From CBDCGJ01 sp965216645 (GTDB lineage Bacteria > Pseudomonadota > Alphaproteobacteria > GCA-2731375): DNA of 64,000 nt. A program made the position numbers and the translations under genes. The notes below the pieces were generated by a model, which saw only the letters and a program-made list of their open reading frames with translations, ran no database searches and was not told the origin of the DNA. The DNA lies in NCBI GenBank assembly GCA_965216645.1, contig CBDCGJ010000029.1, positions 222,199-286,198 on the forward strand, given 5' to 3'. Shown one piece after another: positions 1 through 8,006 of the stretch. Numbering within the stretch: the stretch's first letter is position 1; every line of letters begins with the position of its first letter.

Positions 1-1050
1 ATTAGCGGTTAGCCCCGCCCGCTCCAAGCTGTCGGAGGCGGCGGCCCCGGTCAGGCCATGGCGGCGCAGATCGATCAGCATCAGCGGCGTATCGGTCCCG
101 CCTGTCACCACATCGAGCCCACGGTCGAACAAAACGCCAGCCAAGGTTCTGGCATTATCAAGAACGGCTTGAGCGTATGACTTGAACTCCGGCCTCAGCG
201 CTTCGCCGAGACACACCGCCTTCGCAGCGACGGTGTTGAGGATGACCGAGCCTTGAACGCCTGGAAACACGGCAGCATTCAGTTTGCGCGCAAGGCTGTC
301 GTCCGGCGCCAGGATCAAGCCGCCGCGTACACCGCGCAGATTTTTGTAGGTGGTCGCCGTGGTCACGTGGGCATGGGGGATCGGATTGGGATGTATGCCG
401 CCGGCGACCAGACCGGCGAAATGCGCCATGTCGGCCAGCAATATCGCCCCCACGGAGTCCGCGATCTCACGAAACCGGGCGAAGTCGATGGCGCGCGGAT
501 AGGCGGAGCCGCCGCAAATGATCAGCTTCGGTCGATGTTTTTCGGCCAGGCCCTGGACGTTGTCATAGTCGATCCGGCCGTCATCCTCGCGCACGCCGTA
601 ATGACGGATGTCGAACCATTTGCCGGTGAGATTGGCGCGGGAACCATGGCTAAGATGCCCGCCGGCGGAGAGATCCATGGACAGCACCACATCGCCCGGC
701 GTCAGAAAGGCGAGGAAAACCGCGAGATTAGCCTGGCTTCCCGAATGTGGCTGTACATTGGCGTAAGCGCAATCGAACAGGCGGCAGGCCCGCTCAATGG
801 CGAGCCGCTCGACCGCGTCGGCCAGTACGGCGCCGCCATAGTAGCGGCCGCCCGGATAGCCCTCGACCGTTTTATTCACGATCGGCGCACCCAGCGCTTC
901 CAGGGTTGCCTGACTGACGATATTCTCCGACGCGATCAGTTCGATGCCGTCGTTCTGGCGCTCGGTTTCCTGGCGCAGCAGACCGTCGAGTTCCGGATCG
1001 ATGGCGGTCAGACCGTTCTCGAAATAGCCGGCATGGCAAAACTGTGTCAC
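1..1050 (-). CDS. glyA: Serine hydroxymethyltransferase paralogue (atypical, 3' end outside window)
   Basis: PLP enzyme of the SHMT family, which interconverts serine and glycine using tetrahydrofolate in the cytoplasm. The reverse strand gives 350 open codons from a GTG at 1050, preceded by AAAGGG. Visible family blocks are ELIASEN near the N-terminus, EGYPGGRYYGG, YANVQPHSGSQAN, the GGHLSHG loop and the NPIPHAHV strand. The PLP-lysine motif reads TTYKNLRGVRGG with Lys near residue 236, where canonical SHMT has TTHKTLRGPRGG; the His next to the lysine is Tyr, and the Thr after it and the Pro are also changed. About 70-80 C-terminal residues lie outside the window. Family membership is clear, but the substituted active-site loop suggests a paralogue with altered substrate or reaction preference, such as alpha-methylserine or another beta-hydroxy amino acid. 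Confidence 0.9.
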   Translation of the reverse strand, partial: MTQFCHAGYFENGLTAIDPELDGLLRQETERQNDGIELIASENIVSQATLEALGAPIVNKTVEGYPGGRYYGGAVLADAVERLAIERACRLFDCAYANVQPHSGSQANLAVFLAFLTPGDVVLSMDLSAGGHLSHGSRANLTGKWFDIRHYGVREDDGRIDYDNVQGLAEKHRPKLIICGGSAYPRAIDFARFREIADSVGAILLADMAHFAGLVAGGIHPNPIPHAHVTTATTYKNLRGVRGGLILAPDDSLARKLNAAVFPGVQGSVILNTVAAKAVCLGEALRPEFKSYAQAVLDNARTLAGVLFDRGLDVVTGGTDTPLMLIDLRRHGLTGAAASDSLERAGLTAN

Positions 1051-1093
1051 AGTTTCCCTTTCTTCATCACATTATTCCGACTAAAGGCAATTC

Positions 1094-2083
1094 ATGAACG
1101 AGAGATATCAAGTGATCGGCGTCGAGTCTTCCCCCTACTCGGTGAAACTACGCGCCGTTCTGCGCTACCGCCGGATCCCCCACGACTGGCTGTGCCGCAT
1201 GCCGCAATTCCATCCGCCCACCGCCGATGTCAAACCCCCGTTGATGCCGGTACTGCGCCACCCGGACGGCACCTATCGGGTCGACAGCACGCCGATCATC
1301 CTGGATTTGGAAGACCGTCATGAGGGCCGGTCCGTCATACCCGATGACCCGTTGGCGGCGTTTTTCTGCCGGCTGATCGAGGATATGGCGGACGAATGGC
1401 TGACCAAATGCGTCTTCCATTACCGTTTCGCCTATGACGCGGACCGCGCTTATGCCCCGCAATGGGTCATGGACGACACCAATCCGGGTATCGCCGACGA
1501 CGCCTTGGACGAAAAATCGGCCGAATTCCTGAAACGGCAGAGCGAGCGTATGGCCCTGGTCGGCGCGGTTCCAGGTAATACCCTGGTCATCGAAGGCACG
1601 CTGCACCGAGTGCTCGACATTCTCGGTCCCTTTGCCGCGTTGGACCGCTTCCTGTTCGGCAGCCGGCCTAGCCTTGCCGATTTCGGCCTCTTTGGGCAAC
1701 TCAAGACACTCTGCACGGATCCGACATCCGCGGCCTTGATCAGGAGTCGGGTGCCGCGGCTGGAGCATTGGGTACGCCGTGCCGACGACCTGTCCGGGGT
1801 TGAGGGCGAATGGCGGCCCTGGCACGACGCCGTCGTCGATCTGTTGGGCTTGGCGGGCGACACCTACCTGCCTTTCCTGGCGGCCAACGCCGAGGCCATC
1901 GACAAAGGCAAGGACGAAGTCAGCGCCGATCTGCGCGACGGTCCCTACCGGCAAACGCCCTTCAAATATCAGGCAAAATGCTACGACACCCTTAGAACGC
2001 TCTATGGCGACCTGACGGCGGCGCAACGATTGCGCGCGGATCTGATATTGGAACAAACCGGATGCTTGGCATTTCTCATCTAA
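1094..2083 (+). CDS. Glutathione S-transferase family protein
   Basis: A 329-residue protein with a thioredoxin-like N-terminal GST fold: SSPYSVKLRAVLRYRRIPHDW is the beta1-alpha1 segment and STPIILDLEDR resembles the glutathione-binding Ser/Thr loop. It is followed by a long alpha-helical C-terminal domain containing RPSLADFGLFGQL, the usual GST helix-6 region. At about 330 residues it is longer than ordinary GSTs (200-230), with an extra C-terminal stretch. It runs divergently from the SHMT paralogue with only 43 bp between the starts, so both promoters must overlap there. The substrate is unknown; glutathione conjugation is inferred from the fold only. Confidence 0.75.
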   Translation: MNERYQVIGVESSPYSVKLRAVLRYRRIPHDWLCRMPQFHPPTADVKPPLMPVLRHPDGTYRVDSTPIILDLEDRHEGRSVIPDDPLAAFFCRLIEDMADEWLTKCVFHYRFAYDADRAYAPQWVMDDTNPGIADDALDEKSAEFLKRQSERMALVGAVPGNTLVIEGTLHRVLDILGPFAALDRFLFGSRPSLADFGLFGQLKTLCTDPTSAALIRSRVPRLEHWVRRADDLSGVEGEWRPWHDAVVDLLGLAGDTYLPFLAANAEAIDKGKDEVSADLRDGPYRQTPFKYQAKCYDTLRTLYGDLTAAQRLRADLILEQTGCLAFLI

Positions 2084-2140
2084 ACGCTAAGCTTCTAAAC
2101 GCTAGGCTTCCGACCTGTTGTCGGATCAGGAGACTTGGGC

Positions 2141-3202
2141 ATGAAGATCGAAACCCTGCTGCCCTTGGGTAAGCTCGATCCCGGCCTTAGAGAACCCGAA
2201 CAGGCATTGGACTTGGCCAAGGTTCAAGACGACGCGCGGTTGGTGGAGAGCCTCGGCTACGACCGCCTGGTGGTCGAGGAGACGAAGGACGATCCCTTCC
2301 AGATCATGAGCTTGGCCGCTGTCGCCACGACCCGGCTCGGTCTCGGCACCTCCGTCGCCATCGCCTTCCCGCGCAGCCCCGCGATCACCGCCATGTCGGC
2401 CTGGACCCTGCAGAAACTGTCGCACGGCCGGTTTTGCCTTGGCTTGGGTCCGCAAGTGCGCGGCCATATTCAGCGCCGCTATGGCCTGAAATGGTCGCCT
2501 CCCGGCCCGTGGATGCGGGACTATATCGGGGCCGTGCGGGCAATTTGGCGTTGCTGGCAGGAGGGAACGCCGCTCGACTATCACAGCGACCATTACAACC
2601 TCAGCCTGATGGTGCCGCTCTTCGATCCAGGCCCGATCGCGCATCCGGAGATTCCCATCGTCGTCGCCGCGGTCGGCCCGAAAATGTGCGAGGCGGGCGG
2701 CGAAGTCGCGGACGGCATCCGTCCTCACCCGGTCTGCACACCGAAATACATCGAGGAAGTGATGCTGCCCGCCGTCCGCGCCGGCGCGTCAAAGTCTGGA
2801 CGCCGGCTGGACGAATTCGAAATCGCTATGAAACCCTTGATCGCGACGGCACCGAACGAAGAACTCCTTGAGAAAAGAGTGCGCGACGCGCGTGCCCGCA
2901 TCGCCTTCTACTGCTCGACGCCGGCCTATCGCCGCGCCTTCGATATCCACGGCCTCGGCGATCTGGCGAAGGAAATGGCGGAACTATCCAAAACCGGCCG
3001 CTGGGAAGAGATGCCGGCGCGGATCGACGACGACATTCTGCATACTTATGTCACGATCGGCCTCTACGACGAGATCGGCGACAAGCTGGCGGCGCGGTAC
3101 AAAGGTGTGGTCACCAGCATCGAGTTCTCGATTGCGGTCAATAATGACGACGATCGGTCGCGACTAGAAGCCCTGATCGAACATATCCACGCCGCCGGTT
3201 AA
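2141..3202 (+). CDS. LLM-class (luciferase-like) flavin/F420-type oxidoreductase
   Basis: A TIM-barrel oxidoreductase of the bacterial luciferase-like superfamily, 353 residues from ATG 2141. TTG 2135 is an alternative start, but the AGGAGA at 2128-2133 suits 2141. Family features include GYDRLVVEETKDDPFQ, the ATTRLGLGTSVAIAFPRSP strand, LSHGRFCLGLGPQV and IPIVVAAVGPKMCEAGGEVADG. It resembles the F420-dependent annotated subgroup, but F420 use in this organism cannot be judged here, and FMNH2 is equally possible. It follows the GST gene by 57 bp in the same direction. Its TAA overlaps the TAA of the convergent kinase-like gene by three bases, so both share a ttaa. Confidence 0.8.
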   Translation: MKIETLLPLGKLDPGLREPEQALDLAKVQDDARLVESLGYDRLVVEETKDDPFQIMSLAAVATTRLGLGTSVAIAFPRSPAITAMSAWTLQKLSHGRFCLGLGPQVRGHIQRRYGLKWSPPGPWMRDYIGAVRAIWRCWQEGTPLDYHSDHYNLSLMVPLFDPGPIAHPEIPIVVAAVGPKMCEAGGEVADGIRPHPVCTPKYIEEVMLPAVRAGASKSGRRLDEFEIAMKPLIATAPNEELLEKRVRDARARIAFYCSTPAYRRAFDIHGLGDLAKEMAELSKTGRWEEMPARIDDDILHTYVTIGLYDEIGDKLAARYKGVVTSIEFSIAVNNDDDRSRLEALIEHIHAAG

Positions 3203-4101
3203 GCGGGATAGAGCGCCATCGCCCGGCGAAGCTCGTCATGCATATGCTCGAACGCGAGCGGCGGTTCCGCTGCGGCGCTGCGCCAAATCCGCAGCATTTG
3301 CAGGGCAGGCGCCAGACGGATCGGATATTGCGAGCGATCCATAAAATCCTGATCCACAGAAACGGCGTTGTACGCCGCCAGAACCGCTTCGACGAAGGCT
3401 TTGCCATAGACCCAAAGGCTGGCGAAATCGACGGCGGGGTCTGAGATCTCGATATCGGCGAAATCGAGAATCCCGCTCAGTTTCTGATCGTCCGGTTCGT
3501 ACAGTATATTGTCGGTAGTCAGGTCATAATGAACGACCCGCTTGGGTCCCGTGAAACGGAGGGATAGGTATCCGGTAAACTGACGTTCAAGCCAATTGCG
3601 CACATCTCCATCGAGCTCGGGGTAAAGATAGTCGCAGACACCCCGATAGAACCGTTCCGCATGGTCTCTTCCCCAAGGTGCAAGTTTCGATTCCGTAATT
3701 CCCAACGCCCGCGCGTCGTCAATGGGCAAACCGTGCAAACTGTTCAGGAAACCGCCGATTGTCGACACGACCGCAGATTTCGAGTCCTTGCGCAATCGGT
3801 CATAGTGCGATTTTCGCAATGTGCGGCCGGAAATCTTTTGATATCCGCCAAAACTTTGGTCATCGGCAAGATAGCGATAGTTCGGTATCGGCAACGGCGA
3901 ATCATCCGCGAACGACGCCAAAAAACTGGCCTCGGTCTTTAGACGTTTACGCGCGCGCTCGGTTTTCGGGAAACGAAATATCAGATCGTCATCAAGAATG
4001 ACCACGTCATGATTCCAACCCTGCTCGACAAGGCGCGGTGTCGCTTCCTTCAGTTCGGGAAAACGCGAAACGATCTCTGTGAGGTAGTTTTCGATATTCA
4101 T
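3199..4101 (-). CDS. Aminoglycoside phosphotransferase (APH)-fold kinase
   Basis: A small-molecule kinase of the APH/choline kinase fold, about 300 residues. The Brenner motif HYDLTTDN (catalytic loop) and LDFADIEISDPAVDFASLW (the Mg-binding DFAD in place of DFG) are present. An N-terminal region with EQGWNHDVVILDDDLIFRFPK supplies the ATP-binding strands. GTG 4122 would add seven residues (MIISYAG), and neither start has a good ribosome site. Members act on aminoglycosides, choline, homoserine, sugars and other hydroxylated compounds. Nothing in the neighbourhood identifies the substrate, so a resistance role should not be assumed. Confidence 0.8.
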   Translation of the reverse strand: MNIENYLTEIVSRFPELKEATPRLVEQGWNHDVVILDDDLIFRFPKTERARKRLKTEASFLASFADDSPLPIPNYRYLADDQSFGGYQKISGRTLRKSHYDRLRKDSKSAVVSTIGGFLNSLHGLPIDDARALGITESKLAPWGRDHAERFYRGVCDYLYPELDGDVRNWLERQFTGYLSLRFTGPKRVVHYDLTTDNILYEPDDQKLSGILDFADIEISDPAVDFASLWVYGKAFVEAVLAAYNAVSVDQDFMDRSQYPIRLAPALQMLRIWRSAAAEPPLAFEHMHDELRRAMALYPA

Positions 4102-4197
4102 TCCGGCATAAGAAATAATCACTAATTACCGCAACTTGACTGCAAAGAAGCAAAAAATGCAAGACTGAACTGTGAACCGGATCAAAAAGGAGAAACC

Positions 4198-4665
4198 ATG
4201 ACTGGAACCGTAGACGCGCGTTTGGCGGAGTTGGGGATCGCAATCCCGGAGATGGCGGCCCCGGCTGCGAACTATGTACCTTACGTACAAACCGGCAATC
4301 AAATCTTCGTTGCCGGTCAAATTCCCTTCGTGGACGGCAAGATCGAACATCAGGGCAAGGTCGGTCAGGACTTAAGCGTCGAGGAAGGCGCTGCGGTCGC
4401 ACGCATCTGCGCGCTCAACATCATTGCGGTGGTCAAAGCGGCCTGCGGCGGCGATCTCGACCGGGTTGCCCGTTGCGTCAAGCTTGGCGGGTTCGTGCAA
4501 TGCGGTCCCGAATTCACGCAACATCCGGCTGTGGTAAACGGCGCGTCGGACCTGATGGTCGAGGTCTTTGGCGAGGCCGGCAAACATGCGCGGTTTGCCG
4601 TCGGTGCCCCCTCCCTTCCGCTCGACGTCCCCGTCGAAGTCGATGCCGTGTTTGAGATCGATTGA
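4198..4665 (+). CDS. RidA family (YjgF/YER057c/UK114) protein
   Basis: A 155-residue RidA-family protein; canonical members hydrolyse reactive enamine/imine intermediates made by PLP enzymes. It carries a strong AAAAAGGAG ribosome site 6 nt before the ATG. Recognisable blocks are NYVPYVQTGNQIFVAGQIP, ICALNIIAVVKAACGG and the C-terminal APSLPLDVPVEVDAVFEI. In place of the signature Arg of active RidA (xxRxxV/A in the R-P-LPxxxxVE context) the protein has a diverged loop. It is therefore probably a member of the Rid4-7-like, non-archetypal groups, whose activity is often unknown. It heads an operon with the glycerophosphodiesterase gene 5 bp downstream. Confidence 0.85.
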   Translation: MTGTVDARLAELGIAIPEMAAPAANYVPYVQTGNQIFVAGQIPFVDGKIEHQGKVGQDLSVEEGAAVARICALNIIAVVKAACGGDLDRVARCVKLGGFVQCGPEFTQHPAVVNGASDLMVEVFGEAGKHARFAVGAPSLPLDVPVEVDAVFEID

Positions 4666-4670
4666 TAGGC

Positions 4671-5399
4671 ATGGGTCGCCTCGACTGGCTCACGGTGGAT
4701 CCGTTCGCCCATCGCGGCCTCCACAACGCAGATATTCCGGAGAACAGCCTGGCCGCCTTCAAAGCGGCGGTCGCATCCGGTTATGGAATGGAACTCGACG
4801 TGCGGTTGTCGGCGGACGGAGTAGCCGTCGTTTTTCATGATGCGACGCTTCAGCGGCTCTGCGACCGCGCCGACAATGTCTCCGACCTGAACGCGGACGA
4901 ATTGACCCGCTGCAGCCTGGCCGGCGGCGATCATACGATCCCGACCTTGGCAAGCGTGCTGGATCTGGTCGACGGACAAACGCCGTTGCTGGTAGAGGTG
5001 AAAAGTCGTGGCGACATTGGCCCGCTGGAAGACGCGGTTCGCCGTGAGTTGGCGGCCTATGGCGGTGACTTCGCTGTGATATCCTTCGAACCGAACAGCA
5101 TTGCCTGGTTTTGCCGCCATGTCCCCGAATTTCCTCGCGGCTGGACCGCCTGCAAAAGAGACCGCGCCCGCGCGTTCGTGCCGACCCTCGACCGGTTTCG
5201 ACAAAGCCGGTTTATCGATGCCTATGGTGCGGTGCCGGACTTTTATGTCTACAATCATCGGGACCTTCCTTATTGGCCGGTGGAACAAATCCGGGCTGAG
5301 GAGAAATGCGTATTGGTCTATACCGTCGAAAACGAAGCCGAAGCGGCCCGCGCCGCTGGTTTCGCCGACAACATCATCTTCGAGGGGTTTCGCCCGTGA
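4671..5399 (+). CDS. ugpQ: Glycerophosphodiester phosphodiesterase
   Basis: A cytoplasmic GDPD enzyme that hydrolyses glycerophosphodiesters to sn-glycerol-3-phosphate and an alcohol. It has 242 residues from ATG 4671; an upstream TTG at 4662 overlaps the ridA stop. The N-terminal catalytic signature FAHRGLHNADIPENSLAAF contains the HR pair and the ENS metal/substrate loop. The second block, GMELDVRLSADGVAVVFHD, carries the E-x-D metal ligands and catalytic His. ALVEVKS-like text appears as PLLVEVKS. It has no signal peptide, like UgpQ and unlike periplasmic GlpQ. It sits between ridA and an acyltransferase-like gene, with a GTGA overlap to the latter. Confidence 0.9.
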   Translation: MGRLDWLTVDPFAHRGLHNADIPENSLAAFKAAVASGYGMELDVRLSADGVAVVFHDATLQRLCDRADNVSDLNADELTRCSLAGGDHTIPTLASVLDLVDGQTPLLVEVKSRGDIGPLEDAVRRELAAYGGDFAVISFEPNSIAWFCRHVPEFPRGWTACKRDRARAFVPTLDRFRQSRFIDAYGAVPDFYVYNHRDLPYWPVEQIRAEEKCVLVYTVENEAEAARAAGFADNIIFEGFRP

Positions 5400-6574
5400 C
5401 CCAGGCGGACGATCAGGCCGTAACGGCCAAGATCACCAATCGAATCGCCGAGATATCGGCGGCGGAGTGGGATGCCTGCGCCGGTCCCGGCAATCCTTTC
5501 GTATCCCACGCCTGGCTCCAAGCTTGCGAGGAAAGCGGTAGTTGCGGTCCGCGAACCGGCTGGGGCCCCAGCCATTTGATGATCGACGGCGAGGATGGGC
5601 AATTGGCCGGCTGCGTACCGCTATACCTGAAAAGCCATAGCCGCGGCGAATACATCTTCGATTACGGCTGGGCCGACGCCCTGGAGCGTGCGGGCGGTAC
5701 CTATTATCCGAAACTGCTGGTTGCCAGTCCCTTTACACCGGCGACAGGGCCGCGCTTGTTGGTCCGGCCCGGCCCGGCGGCGGCGCAAACGCGCCAGCAT
5801 CTGATAGCCGGACTCATCGGCACGGTGGAGCATTACGGCGTTTCCAGCCTGCACGTGAACTTCTGCGAGGAAGAAGAATGGCAGGCGCTGTCTGACAACG
5901 GCTTCCTGCAGCGAACCGACCAGCAGTTTCATTGGTTCAACCACGGCTACGCCACCTTCGACGACTTTCTCTATCAACTTGCCTCGCGAAAGCGCAAAGC
6001 CATCCGCAAAGAACGCCGGGAAGCGGTGCGCGACGATATCGACATTCAGGTTCTAACCGGTGTCGAGATCACTGAAGATCATTGGGACGCCTTCTACCAA
6101 TTCTACATGGACACCGGCTCGCGTAAATGGGGCGCCCCCTACTTCAATCGCCTATTCTTTTCGCTGATAGGCGAGAGCATGGCCGATCGGATCGCCCTTG
6201 TCATGTGCCGGCGCAACGGCCGCTGGATCGCCGGCGCCCTGAATTTGATCGGTGATGACGCGCTGTTCGGGCGCTATTGGGGATGCATCGAGGACCATCG
6301 ATTTTTGCATTTCGAAGTCTGCTATTACCAAGCCATCGAATTTGCCATCCAACGCGGTCTGAACCGGGTCGAAGCCGGCGCTCAAGGACCGCACAAAATA
6401 GCCCGCGGATACATGCCGGTCACTATCCGGTCCGCGCATTGGATCGAACATGCGGGCTTCCGCCGCGCCGTCGCCGATTATCTTGACCATGAACGACGCG
6501 AAGTACGGGAAGGCATCGATTATCTGGCCGATTTAGGACCTTTCCGCAAAGGCGAGAAGCAACAGCTGACATAA
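5396..6574 (+). CDS. FemAB/GNAT-like (DUF482-type) acyltransferase
   Basis: A 392-residue protein of the peptidogalycan-biosynthesis-like/DUF482 group, a double-GNAT fold related to FemAB. The GTG at 5396 overlaps the upstream TGA (GTGA), so the genes are translationally coupled. Typical segments are NPFVSHAWLQACEESG near the N-terminus, EYIFDYGWADA, the basic KRKAIRKERREA helix, FYQFYMDTGSRKWG and the C-terminal GLNRVEAGAQGPHKIARGY. The gene pair ridA-ugpQ followed by this family looks like a conserved alphaproteobacterial arrangement (my recollection, not checked). The acceptor is unknown; envelope or lipid modification is a guess from the FemAB relation and the phosphodiesterase partner. 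Confidence 0.75.
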   Translation: MTQADDQAVTAKITNRIAEISAAEWDACAGPGNPFVSHAWLQACEESGSCGPRTGWGPSHLMIDGEDGQLAGCVPLYLKSHSRGEYIFDYGWADALERAGGTYYPKLLVASPFTPATGPRLLVRPGPAAAQTRQHLIAGLIGTVEHYGVSSLHVNFCEEEEWQALSDNGFLQRTDQQFHWFNHGYATFDDFLYQLASRKRKAIRKERREAVRDDIDIQVLTGVEITEDHWDAFYQFYMDTGSRKWGAPYFNRLFFSLIGESMADRIALVMCRRNGRWIAGALNLIGDDALFGRYWGCIEDHRFLHFEVCYYQAIEFAIQRGLNRVEAGAQGPHKIARGYMPVTIRSAHWIEHAGFRRAVADYLDHERREVREGIDYLADLGPFRKGEKQQLT

Positions 6575-6664
6575 CCGCCGGCGTTTCCTACGTCCGAGCT
6601 TCGCTTTACATTAATTAAAACTAATCTAAACGCCCTATAATTCAGTTTCATATAGGGGAATTCG

Positions 6665-6946
6665 TTGATCGATCTATTCGCCTATCTCGGCGGCATTTTC
6701 GGCATGATCAGCCTGTTTCCGCAGATCTTCAAATCGTTGAAAACCGGATCGACCGCGGACTTGGCGTGGCTAATGCTGATCACCACGTTCCTGAGTGTCC
6801 TCGCCTACGAGGTCTACGCCATGGGCCTGGGATTGGTTCCCGTCGTCATCATGAATGGGATATTCGTTCTGTCGGTGCTGGTGATGATCATCATCAAATA
6901 CATTTTCGATGTCCGAAGGTCCGAACCGGTTCCCGACCTGACGTAA
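6665..6946 (+). CDS. SemiSWEET/PQ-loop small membrane protein
   Basis: A 93-residue protein with three hydrophobic segments, about residues 3-18, 33-52 and 57-78. It carries a PQ motif in SLFPQIFKSLKTGSTADLAW near the first helix. This is the size and layout of bacterial SemiSWEETs, which dimerise to form a sugar pore, or of related PQ-loop proteins. The start is TTG 6665, nine bases after ATAGGGGA. A perfect TATAAT hexamer at 6636-6641 lies in an AT-rich patch just upstream and may be its -10 box. The substrate is not predictable from sequence. Confidence 0.75.
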   Translation: MIDLFAYLGGIFGMISLFPQIFKSLKTGSTADLAWLMLITTFLSVLAYEVYAMGLGLVPVVIMNGIFVLSVLVMIIIKYIFDVRRSEPVPDLT

Positions 6947-7119
6947 AGCGTTCCTCCATGCCGATCAGATTGGCGATGCGCCGAACATAGCAATTGGCCT
7001 GAATGTATCCGCAAGCTCTAGCATAGAAATTTTTCCAAAGCTGCTCAGTCAATCGTTTACAGCGGATAAGCAAGTGCACGTTGTGTCGGTGCCTGAGCAG
7101 TAATGTCAACCCTATTTAT

Positions 7120-7147
7120 TTGTTTTCTTACAGGAATTTGTTATAGT
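7120..7147 (+). promoter_or_regulatory. Predicted sigma70-type promoter of the Nudix gene
   Basis: TTGTTT at 7120-7125 and TATAGT at 7142-7147 are separated by 16 bp, in an AT-rich patch within GC-rich surroundings. They would start transcription near 7154, giving a leader of about 84 nt. The match to TTGACA/TATAAT is 4/6 and 5/6. It immediately abuts the inverted repeat at 7148-7158. Confidence 0.45.
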
Positions 7148-7158
7148 GTCGCGGTGAC
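7148..7158 (+). promoter_or_regulatory. Operator-like inverted repeat GTCGCGGTGAC shared with the DUF3299 operon
   Basis: GTCGC-G-GTGAC is an 11-bp near-perfect dyad directly after the -10 hexamer. The surrounding 20-mer (7143-7162) matches the one at 15169-15188 ahead of the zrgA-like operon at 17 of 20 positions. Both are in the same orientation and at a similar distance from the start codon. I do not recognise the binding protein. Confidence 0.4.
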
Positions 7159-7237
7159 ATGGCAATGATTGCGCATTGGGAAATGACGGAAATGCGCCAT
7201 CATTCCGATCAGTCTGTAATTTTGGAGTTTTGTAAGC

Positions 7238-7687
7238 GTGAAAATAAAGAAAATCGATGTCGAAAAAGCCGGATGCGTGCCGTTGCGTCGCAAGGACGAC
7301 AAAATTGAAGTTTGTCTTGTTTCCTCCCGCCGGGTACCGGATCAAATGGTCTTCCCTAAAGGTACTGTGGAAAACGGCGAGAAACTGGTGCAGACGGCAC
7401 GACGCGAAACCTTTGAAGAAGCTGGTTTAATTGGCGAAATCATAAAATCGCCGATGCTGGTCGACGAAAACGGGGCCATGGTGCGCTATCCCAAAGCGCG
7501 CTCCTGCTTCTTCCCCATGATCGTGGAGGAGGAAGTCAAGAACTGGCCGGAGAAATCCCGCCGGAAGCGGAAATGGGTCCCGATAGACAAGTTGCTGGAG
7601 AAAAGACAGAAGCGTCGATATTACAGATTTATCAATAAATTAGCAAGGCGTGCTTATCTTCGACTTGATGAAGAATTGGCGGCCTAG
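7238..7687 (+). CDS. Nudix hydrolase
   Basis: A 149-residue Nudix-superfamily pyrophosphatase. The Nudix box (GX5EX7REUXEEXGU) is complete: GTVENGEKLVQTARRETFEE followed by AGL, with the REXXEE metal-binding core. The early VPLRRKDDKIEVCLVSSRR and QMVFPKG segments resemble the diphosphoinositol-polyphosphate/Ap6A-type subgroup; the true substrate is unknown. The start is GTG 7238 with GGAG 11 nt upstream. Its TAG stop (7685-7687) is formed by the first bases of the adjacent MITE-like element, so the C-terminus may have been changed by that insertion. It has a predicted own promoter at 7120-7147. Confidence 0.88.
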   Translation: MKIKKIDVEKAGCVPLRRKDDKIEVCLVSSRRVPDQMVFPKGTVENGEKLVQTARRETFEEAGLIGEIIKSPMLVDENGAMVRYPKARSCFFPMIVEEEVKNWPEKSRRKRKWVPIDKLLEKRQKRRYYRFINKLARRAYLRLDEELAA

Positions 7688-7949
7688 AACGTTTCTCTCT
7701 CATATGGAATCGTTTGATGCCATTCAGGCTCGAATTGGCTATGGGGCGGTGCGCCGCGCGATGCGGGGTATCGGGCAAGCGCCGGACCAACGCCAAATCG
7801 AGCCTGAACGGCACCTACGGTCGGGCGCTTTTGATCTCTGGACGTCGTTGCGATCCTTGGCCGATGCCCCACATCGCCCGGCGGACCGCGCCTAGCCAGA
7901 GGGCAAAATCGACCGGTCAAACGTTTCCATATGAGAGAGAAACGCTCTA
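7685..7949. mobile_element. MITE-like element with 32-bp terminal inverted repeats
   Basis: The ends 7686-7717 and 7917-7948 are inverted copies identical at 30 of 32 positions; the core is CGTTTCTCTCTCATATGGAA. The inside is also repetitive. 7719-7739 pairs with 7792-7812 (19/21), and 7743-7774 pairs with 7861-7892 (27/32), so RNA or single-stranded DNA would fold extensively. Both ends abut TA (7685-7686 and 7948-7949), consistent with a TA target duplication as made by IS630/Tc1-mariner transposases. No transposase is encoded; the short frames inside are mirror images of each other. The left end supplies the Nudix stop codon. Confidence 0.75.
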
Positions 7950-8006
7950 GCGCAGCCCAGCGACGGAACACATCCGCCGCCGGACCAGCAGCAACGTAGT
8001 ATCTGA

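Noticed and set aside
253..1323. Plus-strand open frame of 356 codons
   Set aside because: It lies antisense to the SHMT paralogue and overlaps the GST gene in another frame; the SHMT motifs on the minus strand are decisive.
7714..7950. Short open frames inside the MITE-like element on both strands
   Set aside because: Their translations mirror each other because of the inverted repeats; there is no ribosome site.
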